Assembly: GCF_937873615.1 (NCBI RefSeq)
Contig: NZ_CALMYP010000065.1
Location: 33,542-97,541, forward strand
DNA: 64,000 bases
Origin: an uncultured Paracoccus sp.
Lineage (GTDB): Bacteria; Pseudomonadota; Alphaproteobacteria; Rhodobacterales; Rhodobacteraceae
Direction: 5' to 3'
Part shown: positions 1 through 8,858 of the stretch, one piece after another
Layout: each line of letters starts with the position of its first letter
Position numbering within the stretch: position 1 is the first letter of the stretch
Notes under the pieces: model-generated
Database searches by the model: none
The model's input: the letters and a program-made list of their open reading frames with translations, nothing else
What the model was told of the DNA's origin: nothing
Translations under genes and position numbers: made by a program

Positions 1-1231
1 CGACCCCCAGAAAGACCCGTTCGGGATGCGAAAGTGCCGCCATATTGGCGCGGGTGACATTGTCGAAACAGGCCTCGGCCCGGTAATCCGGGTGGGTGCG
101 CCAGGCGGTGTCGTGCAGCAGGCAGGCGGCACGGATCAGCCGGTCGCGCCCGGGCGGGACGCCATCGAACAGCGGCAGCAGGAACTGGTAAAGCTTCTTG
201 CCGAAACCGGGGGCGCGGGCCATCTGCTTTTCGGTGAAGCGCGCCGATTCCAGCAGCGGATCGCGGGCCCGCAGGCTGGCGGACATATGTTCGTAAAGCA
301 GCCCCTCGCGGATTCCATAGGAGGACACGGCCAGTTCCTTCGGCTTGAAGGTCTCGACCAGTTCGCGCAGGACCATGCCGGCCAAAGGCACCAGCTCCAT
401 CCGCGAATTCGAGATGCCGACACGGGCGCGCAGGGCCTGCAGGTCGTGCTCGCCGATCCATTTCACCGTCTCGGCCACAGCCTCGGGCGGCATCCGGTAT
501 TCGTGCAGCACGGTCATCGGATAGTCGCTGCGTTCCATGTCCAGCCGGGCAATGGCCCGCCATGACCCGCCGACCAGATAGATGCGGTCGTGATCGGTGC
601 CCATCTTCGCGGCCAGTTCGGCCATGATCTTGCGGATATGGGCGCGCAGACCCTTTTCGCCGCCCTTGACCTGTTGCAACCGGAACGGCCCCAAAGGCGA
701 GGTCACGCGCCTGCCGACCTTGCCCTTGCCGTCCAGTTCGGCCAGCTCCATCGAGTTGCCGCCGATATCGCAGACCAGCCCCCTGGCATCGGGCCAGCCC
801 AGAAGCACCCCCTGCGCCGAAAGCCGCGCCTCTTCCTCGCCGTCGATGACATTCAGCTTCAGCCCGGTCTCATGCTCGACCCGGCGGCGGAAGTCGGGAC
901 CGTCCTCGGCCTCGCGCACGGCGGCGGTGGCGACGACGGTCATCGGTCGCACACGCAGCCCCTGGGCGATGGTGGCGAAGCGGCGCAGCGCATCGAAGCC
1001 GCGCTCGACCCCTTCGGGGTTCAGCTTGCCGGTCGCGGCCATGTCCTTGCCAAGGCCGGCCATGACCTTTTCATTGTAGAAATAGGCGGGCGAGCGTGCC
1101 GCCCCGTCGAAGATCACCAGACGGATCGAGTTCGAGCCGACATCGACCACCCCCACCCGGGATAGCGCGCGGGCCGAGGCATCCTCGAACAGCCCTTCGA
1201 ACGGATCCGGGGTTTTCGCCTTGCCGTTCAT
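1..1231 (-). CDS. ppx: Exopolyphosphatase / Ppx-GppA phosphatase (3' end off the window)
   Basis: Ppx/GppA enzymes remove terminal phosphates from inorganic polyphosphate or hydrolyse pppGpp, in the cytoplasm. About 410 residues are visible; the carboxyl end lies beyond the left edge. The ASKHA-type phosphate-binding loop VVDVGSNSIRL is at residues 28-38, and a second loop, CDIGGNSMEL, lies near residue 150. The start at 1231 is the Met of MNGKAKTPDPFEG, just before the conserved core. It follows ppk by about 50 bp on the same strand, so ppk-ppx is probably one polyphosphate operon. GppA activity cannot be excluded from sequence; the pairing with ppk favours polyphosphate. Confidence 0.93.
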   Translation of the reverse strand, partial: MNGKAKTPDPFEGLFEDASARALSRVGVVDVGSNSIRLVIFDGAARSPAYFYNEKVMAGLGKDMAATGKLNPEGVERGFDALRRFATIAQGLRVRPMTVVATAAVREAEDGPDFRRRVEHETGLKLNVIDGEEEARLSAQGVLLGWPDARGLVCDIGGNSMELAELDGKGKVGRRVTSPLGPFRLQQVKGGEKGLRAHIRKIMAELAAKMGTDHDRIYLVGGSWRAIARLDMERSDYPMTVLHEYRMPPEAVAETVKWIGEHDLQALRARVGISNSRMELVPLAGMVLRELVETFKPKELAVSSYGIREGLLYEHMSASLRARDPLLESARFTEKQMARAPGFGKKLYQFLLPLFDGVPPGRDRLIRAACLLHDTAWRTHPDYRAEACFDNVTRANMAALSHPERVFLGV

Positions 1232-1280
1232 CGCATCGCTCCTGATTCCGGTCACGCAGCCGTGATAACCCGGTTCTTCC

Positions 1281-3446
1281 TTAATCGGCGCTATGGGTCA
1301 AGGCCGGGACATCCCCGGCCCCGGCCCGGCCACGGCCCGAAAGTGACGGATTTTCCATGAAGAAACGATGACAGCTGAACAGATCCTCGCGCCCTGCGGG
1401 CAGATGCCGCAGATAGCGGCCATCGGGACGCAGGATCCAGCTTTGCGCCTCGTCGGCCATATTGGCGGCCATGATCTGGCTGACGATCTGCGCCTTGACG
1501 GTATCGTTCAGGCATTCGACCAGGGTTTCCACGCGCCGGTTCAGGTTGCGCCCCATCCAGTCGGCCGAGCTGATGAAGACCCGGGCCTTGCGCGACGGCA
1601 GCCCGAAACCCGCGCCGAAACAGACAATGCGCGAATGTTCGAGGAAGCGCCCGACGATGGATTTCACCCGGATATTGTCCGACAGCCCCGCAATCCCCGG
1701 ACGCAGCCCGCAGATGCCGCGGATCACCAGATCGATCTTCACCCCGGCCTGGCTGGCGGCGTAAAGCGCGTCGATCACATCGGGTTCGATCAGAGAGTTC
1801 AGCTTGGCCCAGATCGTTGCCGGGCGGCCGGCGCGGGCATAATCGGCCTCGCGCCCGATCATCTGGATCAGCCGCTCCTTCAAGCCGATGGGCGAGATCG
1901 AGAGGTTCTCCAGCCGCTCGGGCTGGACATAGCCGGACAGGAAATTGAACACCTTGGTGGCATCGCGCCCAAGCGCCGCATCGCAGGTGAACAGCGACAG
2001 GTCGGTATAGATCCGCGCCGTGATCGGGTGGTAATTGCCGGTGCCGTAATGGGTATAGGTGACAAGCGCCTCGCCCTCGCGCCGGACCACCGTGCTGATC
2101 TTGGCATGGGTCTTGTAGTTCACGAAACCATAGACGACATGGGCGCCCGCGCGTTCCAGCCGCCGCGACTGGCGGATATTCGCGGCCTCGTCGAAACGCG
2201 CCTTCAGTTCGACCAGGGCGGTCACCGACTTGCCCGATTCCGCCGCCTCGCACAGCGCATCGACGATCGGGCTGTCGCGACTGGTGCGATAGAGCGTCTG
2301 CTTGATCGCCAGCACATTCGGATCGCGCGCCGCCTGCTGCAGGAAGCGGATGACCATGTCGAAGGTCTCGTAAGGATGGTGCAGCAGCATGTCCTTCTGG
2401 CGGATCGCCTCGAACATATTGCCGTCATGATCCTGCACACGCTCGGGCACGCGCGGGGTGAAGGCCGGCCATTGCAGGTCGCGGCGGTCGTCCAGCACCA
2501 GTTCCTTCAGGTCGGCGACACCGAGCAGGCCCGAAACCTCGACCACCTCGTCGGGGGTGACGTGAAGCTCGTCCATGATGATCCGGCGCAGCGCATCGGG
2601 CGCGCCCTCGGTGATCTTCAGCCGGATGACAGAGCCGCGCCGGCGGCGTTTCAGCGCGGTTTCGAATTCGCGGACCAGATCCTCGGCCTCCTCCTCGACC
2701 TCCAGATCGCTGTCGCGCAGGACCCGGAACGTGCAGGAGCCGGTATCGCGATAGCCGGGGAACAGGCTGGCGAGATTCATCAGCAGCAGGTCTTCCAGCC
2801 GCAGGAAGCGCGAGGTGCCCGGCAGGCGGACAAAGCGCGGCAATTGCGCCGGCACCGGCAGCAGCGCCTGCATCCGCCGCCCGTCGGATTCGCGGGCCAG
2901 TTCGAGGGCCAGCGAAAAGCCGGCATTGGGGATGAAGGGAAACGGATGCGCCGGGTCGATGGCCAAAGGCGACAGCACCGGAAACACCTGATCGAGGAAG
3001 TAATTGCCAAGATATTCCGCCTCGGACCGGGTCACACGGTCGCGCGACAGGATCACGATCCCCTCGGCCTCAAGGTCCCCGCGCAACCTGTTCCAGACCG
3101 CCTGCTGGGCCCCCATCAAGCGGCGCGCATCGGCATTGATCAGCTGCAATTGCTCGGTCGGGGTGCGCCCGTCATGCGAGGGCAGCGCATTGCCCTCGCG
3201 CACCAGCTCGCGCAGGCCGGCGACCCGAACGGTATAGAATTCGTCCAGATTGGTGGCCGAGATGGCCAGAAAGCGCAGCCGTTCCAGCAGCGGCACGCGG
3301 TCGTTGCGGGCCTCGTCCAGCACCCGCCAGTTGAAGCTGAGCCAGCTGAGCTCGCGGTTGAAGAAACGATCCGGCCCGGTGGGGGTGCCGCCGGGCAGGC
3401 TGACGGCGGCGGGAATGGGCTGGTCGAGGAAATTGGACTGGGTCAT
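1281..3446 (-). CDS. ppk: Polyphosphate kinase 1
   Basis: PPK1 reversibly transfers the gamma phosphate of ATP to polyphosphate. The 721-residue length is normal for the family. The N-terminal segment [19 protein letters not shown] is the typical PPK1 start. The block YKTHAKIS places the predicted autophosphorylated histidine at residue 447, and THYGTGNYH follows shortly after. The start at 3446 (MTQSNFLDQ) sits a short distance before the conserved region. It lies upstream of ppx and downstream of the hda-like gene on the same strand, about 80 bp away, so one longer transcript is possible. Confidence 0.97.
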   Translation of the reverse strand: MTQSNFLDQPIPAAVSLPGGTPTGPDRFFNRELSWLSFNWRVLDEARNDRVPLLERLRFLAISATNLDEFYTVRVAGLRELVREGNALPSHDGRTPTEQLQLINADARRLMGAQQAVWNRLRGDLEAEGIVILSRDRVTRSEAEYLGNYFLDQVFPVLSPLAIDPAHPFPFIPNAGFSLALELARESDGRRMQALLPVPAQLPRFVRLPGTSRFLRLEDLLLMNLASLFPGYRDTGSCTFRVLRDSDLEVEEEAEDLVREFETALKRRRRGSVIRLKITEGAPDALRRIIMDELHVTPDEVVEVSGLLGVADLKELVLDDRRDLQWPAFTPRVPERVQDHDGNMFEAIRQKDMLLHHPYETFDMVIRFLQQAARDPNVLAIKQTLYRTSRDSPIVDALCEAAESGKSVTALVELKARFDEAANIRQSRRLERAGAHVVYGFVNYKTHAKISTVVRREGEALVTYTHYGTGNYHPITARIYTDLSLFTCDAALGRDATKVFNFLSGYVQPERLENLSISPIGLKERLIQMIGREADYARAGRPATIWAKLNSLIEPDVIDALYAASQAGVKIDLVIRGICGLRPGIAGLSDNIRVKSIVGRFLEHSRIVCFGAGFGLPSRKARVFISSADWMGRNLNRRVETLVECLNDTVKAQIVSQIMAANMADEAQSWILRPDGRYLRHLPAGREDLFSCHRFFMENPSLSGRGRAGAGDVPALTHSAD

Positions 3447-3524
3447 GCTGGCCTGCTGAAATTCGACATCGGTCGAGAGAACTGCTTATGCGCCCTTCCG
3501 ATTTTTCATTCAATCGCCGCGACT

Positions 3525-4241
3525 TCAAGCGTCCCGTGACGGTTCCGGCCGGGGCGGATCGGTCTGTGCCACCCTTTCCAGCAGCGCCGCCGCCAGCGGG
3601 CGGGTCAACGGGCGGCGTTCGGCCATGGTCTCGGCATCCAGCGCCGCCACCAGCCGCCGCGCCAGACCAAGATCGCGATCCATGCGCGGCACCAGCCAGT
3701 CGATCAGCCCCGAAGGCGCGACCATCTGCCGGTCGGCCAGCAGCTTGACCAGAACGGCAGCGAGCAGGCTTTCATCCGGCGGCTCGATCCGGGTCACGGC
3801 CATGGCGCCCATACGGCTGAGCAGATCGGGCAGCGTCAGCCCCCACTGCCCCGGCGCCGTCCGCGCTGTCAGCAGCAGCAGGCAATCGCGCTCGGCGCTC
3901 AGGTTCCACAGGTGAAACAGCGCCTGCTGCGCGCCGGGATTGCCGGCCATCCGGTCGGCATCCTCGATCAGCAGGGCACCGCCCTCGCGGGCCAGAAGAT
4001 CGACGCTGTCGACGCGCAGGCCGCGCGCCGGGACCTGCGCCGCCCCCGTCTCGGCGGCCCAGATCGCCGCCAGATGGGTCTTGCCCGACCCGTCCGGCCC
4101 GATCAGCAGCATCCGCCCCTGCGGCCAGCCAGCCGGATCGTCCAGCACCGCCATGGCCAGCGCATTGGCCGGGGCGACAAGAAAATCGTCGCGCCCGAGC
4201 GCGGGCGCAAGCGCCAGATCGAGGGTCAGTTGCCGGGCCAC
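3525..4241 (-). CDS. Hda-like DnaA-family ATPase (HdaA)
   Basis: A 238-residue AAA+ protein related to the ATPase domain of DnaA but lacking its DNA-binding C-terminus. Walker A is GPDGSGKTH near residue 50 and the Walker B-like segment LLIEDADR follows near residue 95. Proteins of this size and type in alphaproteobacteria (HdaA) promote hydrolysis of DnaA-bound ATP after initiation, working with the sliding clamp. The N-terminal RQLTLDLAL resembles a clamp-binding peptide (QLxLDL), which supports that role. It starts 3 bp after the stop of the upstream permease gene, so the two are co-transcribed. Confidence 0.85.
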   Translation of the reverse strand: MARQLTLDLALAPALGRDDFLVAPANALAMAVLDDPAGWPQGRMLLIGPDGSGKTHLAAIWAAETGAAQVPARGLRVDSVDLLAREGGALLIEDADRMAGNPGAQQALFHLWNLSAERDCLLLLTARTAPGQWGLTLPDLLSRMGAMAVTRIEPPDESLLAAVLVKLLADRQMVAPSGLIDWLVPRMDRDLGLARRLVAALDAETMAERRPLTRPLAAALLERVAQTDPPRPEPSRDA

Positions 4242-4244
4242 GGA

Positions 4245-5402
4245 TCAGCTTGTCTCGGCCGGCCCGGCGACAGCTTCGGTATCGCGGCGAGAGGTCAGCG
4301 TGCCTTCGGGCGCGATCTCGACCAGCACCGGCTCTGGCAGGGGCGGCGCCGGCTTCTCGCCGGTGTAAAGCGGGCTTTCGGTATAGCGCTCGGCCGCATA
4401 GCGGACCAGCACGCCCAGGGATGCCGCCAGCGGCACGGCGATGATCATGCCGACGAAACCGAAGAGCGCGCCGAAGACCGACAGCGCCAGCAGCAGCCAG
4501 ACCGGATGCAGCCCGACATGGTTGCCGACGATCTTGGGTTGCAGGTAATTGCCCTCGACCACCTGACCGATGACGAAGATCGCGGCCACGGCGGCGATCC
4601 AGATCGGATCGCCCCAGAAGGTGAAGATGGCGACGCCGATGGCGGTCGCGCCGCCGATCAGCGTGCCGACATAGGGGATGATGCCCAGCACCGCAGCCCC
4701 CATGCCGATGGCCACCGCATAGGGCAGCCCGACCAGCATCAGCGCCATCGAATAGAAGGTGCCCTGGATCAGCATCACCGTGCCCTGCCCGCGGATGAAG
4801 CCCGACAGCGTGTCGTCGATCTGCGCGGCCAGACGGCGGATGGTGGGCGCATGATGACGCGGCAGCAGCGCGTCGATGCGGGCCACCAGATTGTCCCAGT
4901 CGAGCAGCAGGTAGAAGGCCACCACCGGCACGATCACGAACAGCGCGATGACGCTGACCACGCCCGAGATCGAACTGAGCACCGAGGTCAGCACCCCGCC
5001 GCCCTTCTCTCCGATCAGCGAGGCGACATTCTGAAGGCTGGAATCGAGCGGGCCGCCCTCGGCCAGTATATTCGGGAAGCGCGTCATCAGGAATTGCTGC
5101 AACCGCGCCAGCATATCGGGCACCGCATCGACCAGTTGCACCGCCTGCCGGATCACGATGGGCGCGAGAAACAGCAGGAAGGCCACGAAGACCAGCACCG
5201 CGCCAAGGGTGATCGTCACCACCGCAAGGCTCCGGCTAAGACCCGCGCGTTCCAGCCGGTCGGCCAGCGGGTCCAGCAGATAGGCCACGCCCGCGCCGAT
5301 TATGAAGGGCAGAATCGCCTGCCCCAACAGCCAGAGCGCCAGCAACAGCGCCATGCCGGCCGTGCCCCACCAGATCACCTGTGCCTTTGCCGACATCGCC
5401 AA
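4245..5402 (-). CDS. AI-2E family transporter (PerM/YdiK-like permease)
   Basis: A 385-residue multi-spanning membrane protein with hydrophobic segments throughout residues 8-330 and the family's long loop between residues 70 and 150. The C-terminal hydrophobic cluster includes GIIPYVGTLIGG and LLLALSVFGALFGFVGMIIAVPLAA, both typical of the AI-2E transporter family. The family name comes from a proposed autoinducer-2 exporter; most members have unknown substrates and some act as ion antiporters. The last 45 residues are a Pro/Glu-rich cytoplasmic tail. It is immediately upstream of the hda-like gene, with start at 5402 in MAMSAKAQVIWW. Confidence 0.85.
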   Translation of the reverse strand: MAMSAKAQVIWWGTAGMALLLALWLLGQAILPFIIGAGVAYLLDPLADRLERAGLSRSLAVVTITLGAVLVFVAFLLFLAPIVIRQAVQLVDAVPDMLARLQQFLMTRFPNILAEGGPLDSSLQNVASLIGEKGGGVLTSVLSSISGVVSVIALFVIVPVVAFYLLLDWDNLVARIDALLPRHHAPTIRRLAAQIDDTLSGFIRGQGTVMLIQGTFYSMALMLVGLPYAVAIGMGAAVLGIIPYVGTLIGGATAIGVAIFTFWGDPIWIAAVAAIFVIGQVVEGNYLQPKIVGNHVGLHPVWLLLALSVFGALFGFVGMIIAVPLAASLGVLVRYAAERYTESPLYTGEKPAPPLPEPVLVEIAPEGTLTSRRDTEAVAGPAETS

Positions 5403-5443
5403 TCACCCTTTGCCCCGCCGCATTCGCGTCCTATATCGGGGCC

Positions 5444-5866
5444 ATGGTCGATTACGTCAATCTCATGAAACTCTGCGTCGGCGCCGAATCCCCGGAAGAT
5501 CTGGAGGCGTGGCAGAAGCAGCGCTATGGCGGCGGCCCCAGCCAGCACGTCACCCGGATGTGGCCCAAGCGCGAGGCCGAGCTGCTGGCCGGCGGCTCGA
5601 TCTACTGGGTGTTCAAGGGCACGATGCTGGCACGCCAGAAGCTGATCGCGCTGGAGGAACGGCTGGGCGATGACGGCATCCGCCGCTGCGCGCTGATCCT
5701 CGACCCCGAACTGGTCCGCACCGCCGCCGTGCCCCGGCGCCCCTTCCAGGGCTGGCGCTATCTGAACCGCGACGACGCGCCCCCGGACCTGTCGCGCGCC
5801 CGCAGCCATGACGACAGCCTGCCCCCGGCACTGGCGGCGCAGCTGGCCGAAATGGGCCTGCGCTGA
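5444..5866 (+). CDS. DUF1489 family protein
   Basis: A 140-residue soluble protein recognised as the alphaproteobacterial DUF1489 family by MVDYVNLMKLCVGAESPEDLEAW and the WRYLNRDDAPPDL segment near residue 105. No function is established for the family. I chose the ATG at 5444 over an in-frame ATG 21 codons upstream because family members begin at this point and the upstream extension overlaps the divergent permease start. The gene is divergent from the permease, with about 40 bp between starts, so their promoters must overlap. Confidence 0.85.
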   Translation: MVDYVNLMKLCVGAESPEDLEAWQKQRYGGGPSQHVTRMWPKREAELLAGGSIYWVFKGTMLARQKLIALEERLGDDGIRRCALILDPELVRTAAVPRRPFQGWRYLNRDDAPPDLSRARSHDDSLPPALAAQLAEMGLR

Positions 5867-5892
5867 AGCCGGGACACCGGGCCCCGCTGATT

Positions 5893-6297
5893 TCAGGCCT
5901 GATTGACCTCTGCCCCCGCATTGACCGGCGCAGGCGTGAATTTCGTACCTGTTCTGGAGCAGTCTGACGACAGCCTGCCGCCCCAGTCATTGGCCAACCT
6001 GCCGGCGGCGATGTCCGGGATATACAGCAGATGGTCATCCGTCAGGTTGTATGAGAAATAATCCTCCGACCCGAAGCGGCCACATGCGAAAAGCTCCTCC
6101 CGGCCATTGCGGATTTTTCTCATGCCATAGAGCTCGTGCAGAGGAAGGCCGGCAAATTGTGAAACGCCGGCGACCTTGCTCTTCGTTCTGGCGATCTGGT
6201 CAGGGGAAAGCGACACGATCTCCTGACGGGTGATGCCGTTTCCACATCCGCCCAGCAAAGCAAGCGCAACCACGGCGGCGACATGAAGTCTTTTCAT
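5893..6297 (-). CDS. Small predicted lipoprotein, unknown function
   Basis: A 134-residue protein starting MKRLHVAAVVALALLGGCGN: a short positively charged start, a hydrophobic stretch and the lipobox LGGC, so it should be lipidated at Cys18 and anchored in the envelope. After the signal there are no membrane segments. I could not assign a family. I chose the start at 6297, not a further upstream in-frame ATG, because it gives a clean lipoprotein signal. It lies 29 bp downstream of another lipoprotein gene of the same length on the same strand. Confidence 0.7.
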   Translation of the reverse strand: MKRLHVAAVVALALLGGCGNGITRQEIVSLSPDQIARTKSKVAGVSQFAGLPLHELYGMRKIRNGREELFACGRFGSEDYFSYNLTDDHLLYIPDIAAGRLANDWGGRLSSDCSRTGTKFTPAPVNAGAEVNQA

Positions 6298-6326
6298 CCG
6301 GGTACCTCGATAGAGATCGTGACGGC

Positions 6327-6731
6327 TTACATGCAGGTCGGGCCCAGGCCCTCTGCAACGACGGCTTCCCATTCGGGGCCGAGAATTCTTCTCGCGGAAA
6401 GCGCGTGCGCAGGCGCGGGCTGATCGCTGCCGAGCATTTGAACGGTGCCGATGCGCTTCGTTTCCGTCTGGTAAGAGATATAGCCGCCCATCGGAACGAC
6501 GTTGGATCTGGAAACAGATTCGCTATCCAGATAGACAAACCGGTCGCCGCCGCGCTTTATCACTTCGATCGCTGACGCCCGATCCATATATTCCTTATCG
6601 CTCATGCCACATGCCGGCGCCGATTTGGCTTCAACGTAGAATGATGTTGTTGTTCTGTCTTCGATCCTGGCAGAGGTGCAGGCGGCAATGGCCAGCGCTG
6701 CCAACAAGCCCGAATACATGGAATATCGCAT
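6327..6731 (-). CDS. Small predicted lipoprotein, unknown function
   Basis: A 134-residue protein with a hydrophobic signal and lipobox-like AIAAC at residues 14-18 (MRYSMYSGLLAALAIAACTS). The mature part contains two further cysteines, in PACGM and at GPTCM near the end, which could form a disulfide in the periplasm. No family recognised. It heads a two-gene unit with the next lipoprotein. The upstream 200 bp (6732-6957) is noticeably AT-richer than its surroundings near 6735-6770 and probably holds the promoter. Confidence 0.65.
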   Translation of the reverse strand: MRYSMYSGLLAALAIAACTSARIEDRTTTSFYVEAKSAPACGMSDKEYMDRASAIEVIKRGGDRFVYLDSESVSRSNVVPMGGYISYQTETKRIGTVQMLGSDQPAPAHALSARRILGPEWEAVVAEGLGPTCM

Positions 6732-6957
6732 GATATGTCCTATAACTAAATGATATTGTCTTGATTGGTCTCATAAGCGCGCTTCCATGTCGAGACACTG
6801 GCGGCGCGACCACCGGGACCTGCCCCGGCAAAGCCGATCACCCGCGATCTGGAAGAGATCGGCGAGGGCGCCTGACCAAAGCCGGATTCGGAAGAATGAT
6901 GGCGGTCGTCACGCGGATTTCGTTCCGCCTTGGAATATTCCCAGCTATGATGACGCC

Positions 6958-7134
6958 ATGAGCCAGATCACCAATCTCAACCGCTTCCGCAAGCAGAAGG
7001 CCCGCGAGGACGCCCGGCGCGAGGCGGATGCGAATGCCACGAAGTTCGGTCGGACCAAGGCGCAAAAGGCGACCGAAAAGGCCGAAGCTGATCGCGCGAC
7101 AAAACATCTCGACGGGGTCAAGCGTGACGATTGA
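6958..7134 (+). CDS. DUF4169 family small protein
   Basis: A 58-residue, highly charged, Lys/Arg/Ala-rich helical protein beginning MSQITNLNRFRKQKAREDARR. Small DUF4169 proteins of this kind are common in Rhodobacteraceae near purB; function unknown. The ATG at 6958 was chosen because the conserved sequence begins there; an in-frame ATG 57 codons earlier adds low-complexity, unrelated sequence. Its last codons overlap the start of the next gene in another frame, which suggests translational coupling. Confidence 0.75.
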   Translation: MSQITNLNRFRKQKAREDARREADANATKFGRTKAQKATEKAEADRATKHLDGVKRDD

Positions 7135-7363
7135 CCTGCCGCCGATGGACGCGCCTGCCAAACGCTCGGTCTCCATAGACGGGCACCGCACCTCGGTCAG
7201 CCTGGAGGGTGCGTTCTGGCGCGCGCTCGACCGCATCGCCCGGACGCGCGACACCACCCGTGCGGCGCTGATCGCCGAAATCGACCATGCGCGACCGCCG
7301 GATGTGGGCCTGGGCACCGCGTGTCGCCTGTTCGTGCTGGCAGAATCCACGAGGGAAGGCTAA
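7124..7363 (+). CDS. Ribbon-helix-helix domain protein
   Basis: A 79-residue protein with a ribbon-helix-helix-like pattern: a short strand KRSVSIDGHRTSVSLE followed by two helices around FWRALDRIARTRDTTRAALIAEID. It resembles the RHH_4 type of small DNA-binding proteins, but a regulatory target is not visible. I place the start at the GTG at 7124, which overlaps the preceding DUF4169 stop; an ATG at 7145 is an alternative. It lies 28 bp before purB and is probably co-transcribed with it. Confidence 0.72.
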   Translation: MTIDLPPMDAPAKRSVSIDGHRTSVSLEGAFWRALDRIARTRDTTRAALIAEIDHARPPDVGLGTACRLFVLAESTREG

Positions 7364-7391
7364 GTCACCCCTGACAATTCAGGAGGCCCCG

Positions 7392-8702
7392 ATGATCCCG
7401 CGTTACGCCCGCCCCGAAATGACCGCCATCTGGTCGCCCGAAACCAAGTTCCGCATCTGGTACGAGATCGAGGCCCATGCCTGCGACGCCCAGGCCGAAC
7501 TGGGCGTCATTCCGAAGGAAAATGCCGCGGCCGTGTGGAAAGCCAGGGATGTGGAGTTCGACGTGGCCCGCATCGACGAGATCGAGGCCGTCACCAAGCA
7601 TGACGTGATCGCCTTCCTGACCCATCTGGCCGAGCATATCGGCGGCGACGAAGCCCGCTTCGTCCATCAGGGGATGACATCCTCGGACGTGCTCGACACC
7701 ACGCTGAACGTCCAGCTTGTCCGCGCCGCCGATATCCTGCTGGCCGATATGGACAAGCTTCTGGCCGCGCTGAAACGCCGCGCGCTTGAACACAAGGATA
7801 CCGTCCGCATCGGCCGCAGCCACGGCATCCATGCCGAGCCGACCACGATGGGCCTGACCTTCGCCCGCTTCTATGCCGAGATGGACCGCAACAGACGCCG
7901 CCTCGGAGCCGCACGCGAGGAAGTGGCGACCGGCGCGATTTCCGGCGCGGTCGGGACCTTCGCCAATATCGACCCCCATGTCGAAGACTATGTCTGCGAA
8001 AAACTGGGCCTGCGCCCCGAGCCGATCAGCACGCAGGTGATCCCGCGAGACCGCCATGCGATGTTCTTCGCCACGCTCGGCGTCGTCGCATCGAGCATCG
8101 AGAATATCGCCATCGAGATCCGCCACATGCAGCGCACCGAGGTGCTGGAGGCCGAGGAATTCTTCTCTCCCGGCCAGAAGGGGTCCTCGGCGATGCCGCA
8201 CAAGCGCAACCCGGTCCTGACCGAGAACCTGACCGGGCTGGCGCGGCTGGTGCGCATGACGGTGATCCCGGCGATGGAAAACGTGGCACTCTGGCATGAG
8301 CGTGACATCAGCCATTCCTCGGTCGAACGCGGCATCGCGCCGGATGCGACGATCACGCTCGATTTCGCGCTGAACCGGCTCGCGGGCGTCGTCGACAAGC
8401 TGGTCATCTACCCGGAAAACATGCTCAAGAATATGAACAAGTTTAAGGGTCTGGTGATGTCGCAGCGGGTGCTTCTGGCGCTGACCCAGGCCGGAGTCTC
8501 GCGCGAGGATGCCTATCGGCTGGTCCAGCGTAATGCCATGAAAGTCTGGGAAGAAAACAAGGATTTCAAGACCGAGCTTCTGGCCGATGCGGAGGTGACG
8601 GCAGCACTGTCGCCTGCCGAGATCGAGGAAAAATTCGACCTCGGCTATCACACCAAGCATGTCGACACGATCTTCAAGCGGGTGTTCGGCCAGGCGGGTT
8701 AA
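7392..8702 (+). CDS. purB: Adenylosuccinate lyase
   Basis: PurB cleaves fumarate from SAICAR and from adenylosuccinate in purine synthesis; a cytoplasmic homotetramer. The protein is 436 residues with the superfamily signature GSSAMPHKRNP (catalytic flexible-loop Ser) near residue 265, and the THHD-type region QGMTSSDVLDTTLN near residue 95. The start at 7392 (MIPRYARPEMTAIWSPE) is preceded by an AGGAGG ribosome-binding site. It is the third gene of a unit with the DUF4169 and ribbon-helix-helix genes. Confidence 0.97.
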   Translation: MIPRYARPEMTAIWSPETKFRIWYEIEAHACDAQAELGVIPKENAAAVWKARDVEFDVARIDEIEAVTKHDVIAFLTHLAEHIGGDEARFVHQGMTSSDVLDTTLNVQLVRAADILLADMDKLLAALKRRALEHKDTVRIGRSHGIHAEPTTMGLTFARFYAEMDRNRRRLGAAREEVATGAISGAVGTFANIDPHVEDYVCEKLGLRPEPISTQVIPRDRHAMFFATLGVVASSIENIAIEIRHMQRTEVLEAEEFFSPGQKGSSAMPHKRNPVLTENLTGLARLVRMTVIPAMENVALWHERDISHSSVERGIAPDATITLDFALNRLAGVVDKLVIYPENMLKNMNKFKGLVMSQRVLLALTQAGVSREDAYRLVQRNAMKVWEENKDFKTELLADAEVTAALSPAEIEEKFDLGYHTKHVDTIFKRVFGQAG

Positions 8703-8784
8703 CCCGACCTTCATCCTGCGCTGCGAGAGTCGCCCATGCGAAACATGCAGGGGGCGACCTTCAATGCCGGAACCATGTCGACGA

Positions 8785-8809
8785 AAGAAAACGCGCCAGT
8801 TGAGGGCGC
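8785..8809 (-). terminator. Probable rho-independent terminator of dnaB
   Basis: Read on the minus strand, a GCGCC/GGCGC stem with a 7-base loop is followed by a T-rich tract (GTTTTCTTTC). It lies about 50 bp past the dnaB stop codon. The stem is short, so confidence is moderate. Confidence 0.55.
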
Positions 8810-8858
8810 AATCCAGGACGACAATTGAAGCGCCCCGTCCAGGCCGCCTGCCCGGGGC

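Noticed and set aside
1368-3539. Long open frame of about 720 codons on the plus strand opposite ppk
   Set aside because: It is an antisense shadow caused by high GC and codon position bias; the minus-strand frame has clear PPK1 motifs.
8729-8758. 7-bp stem just after purB
   Set aside because: The loop is long and no T-run follows; not strong enough to call a terminator.
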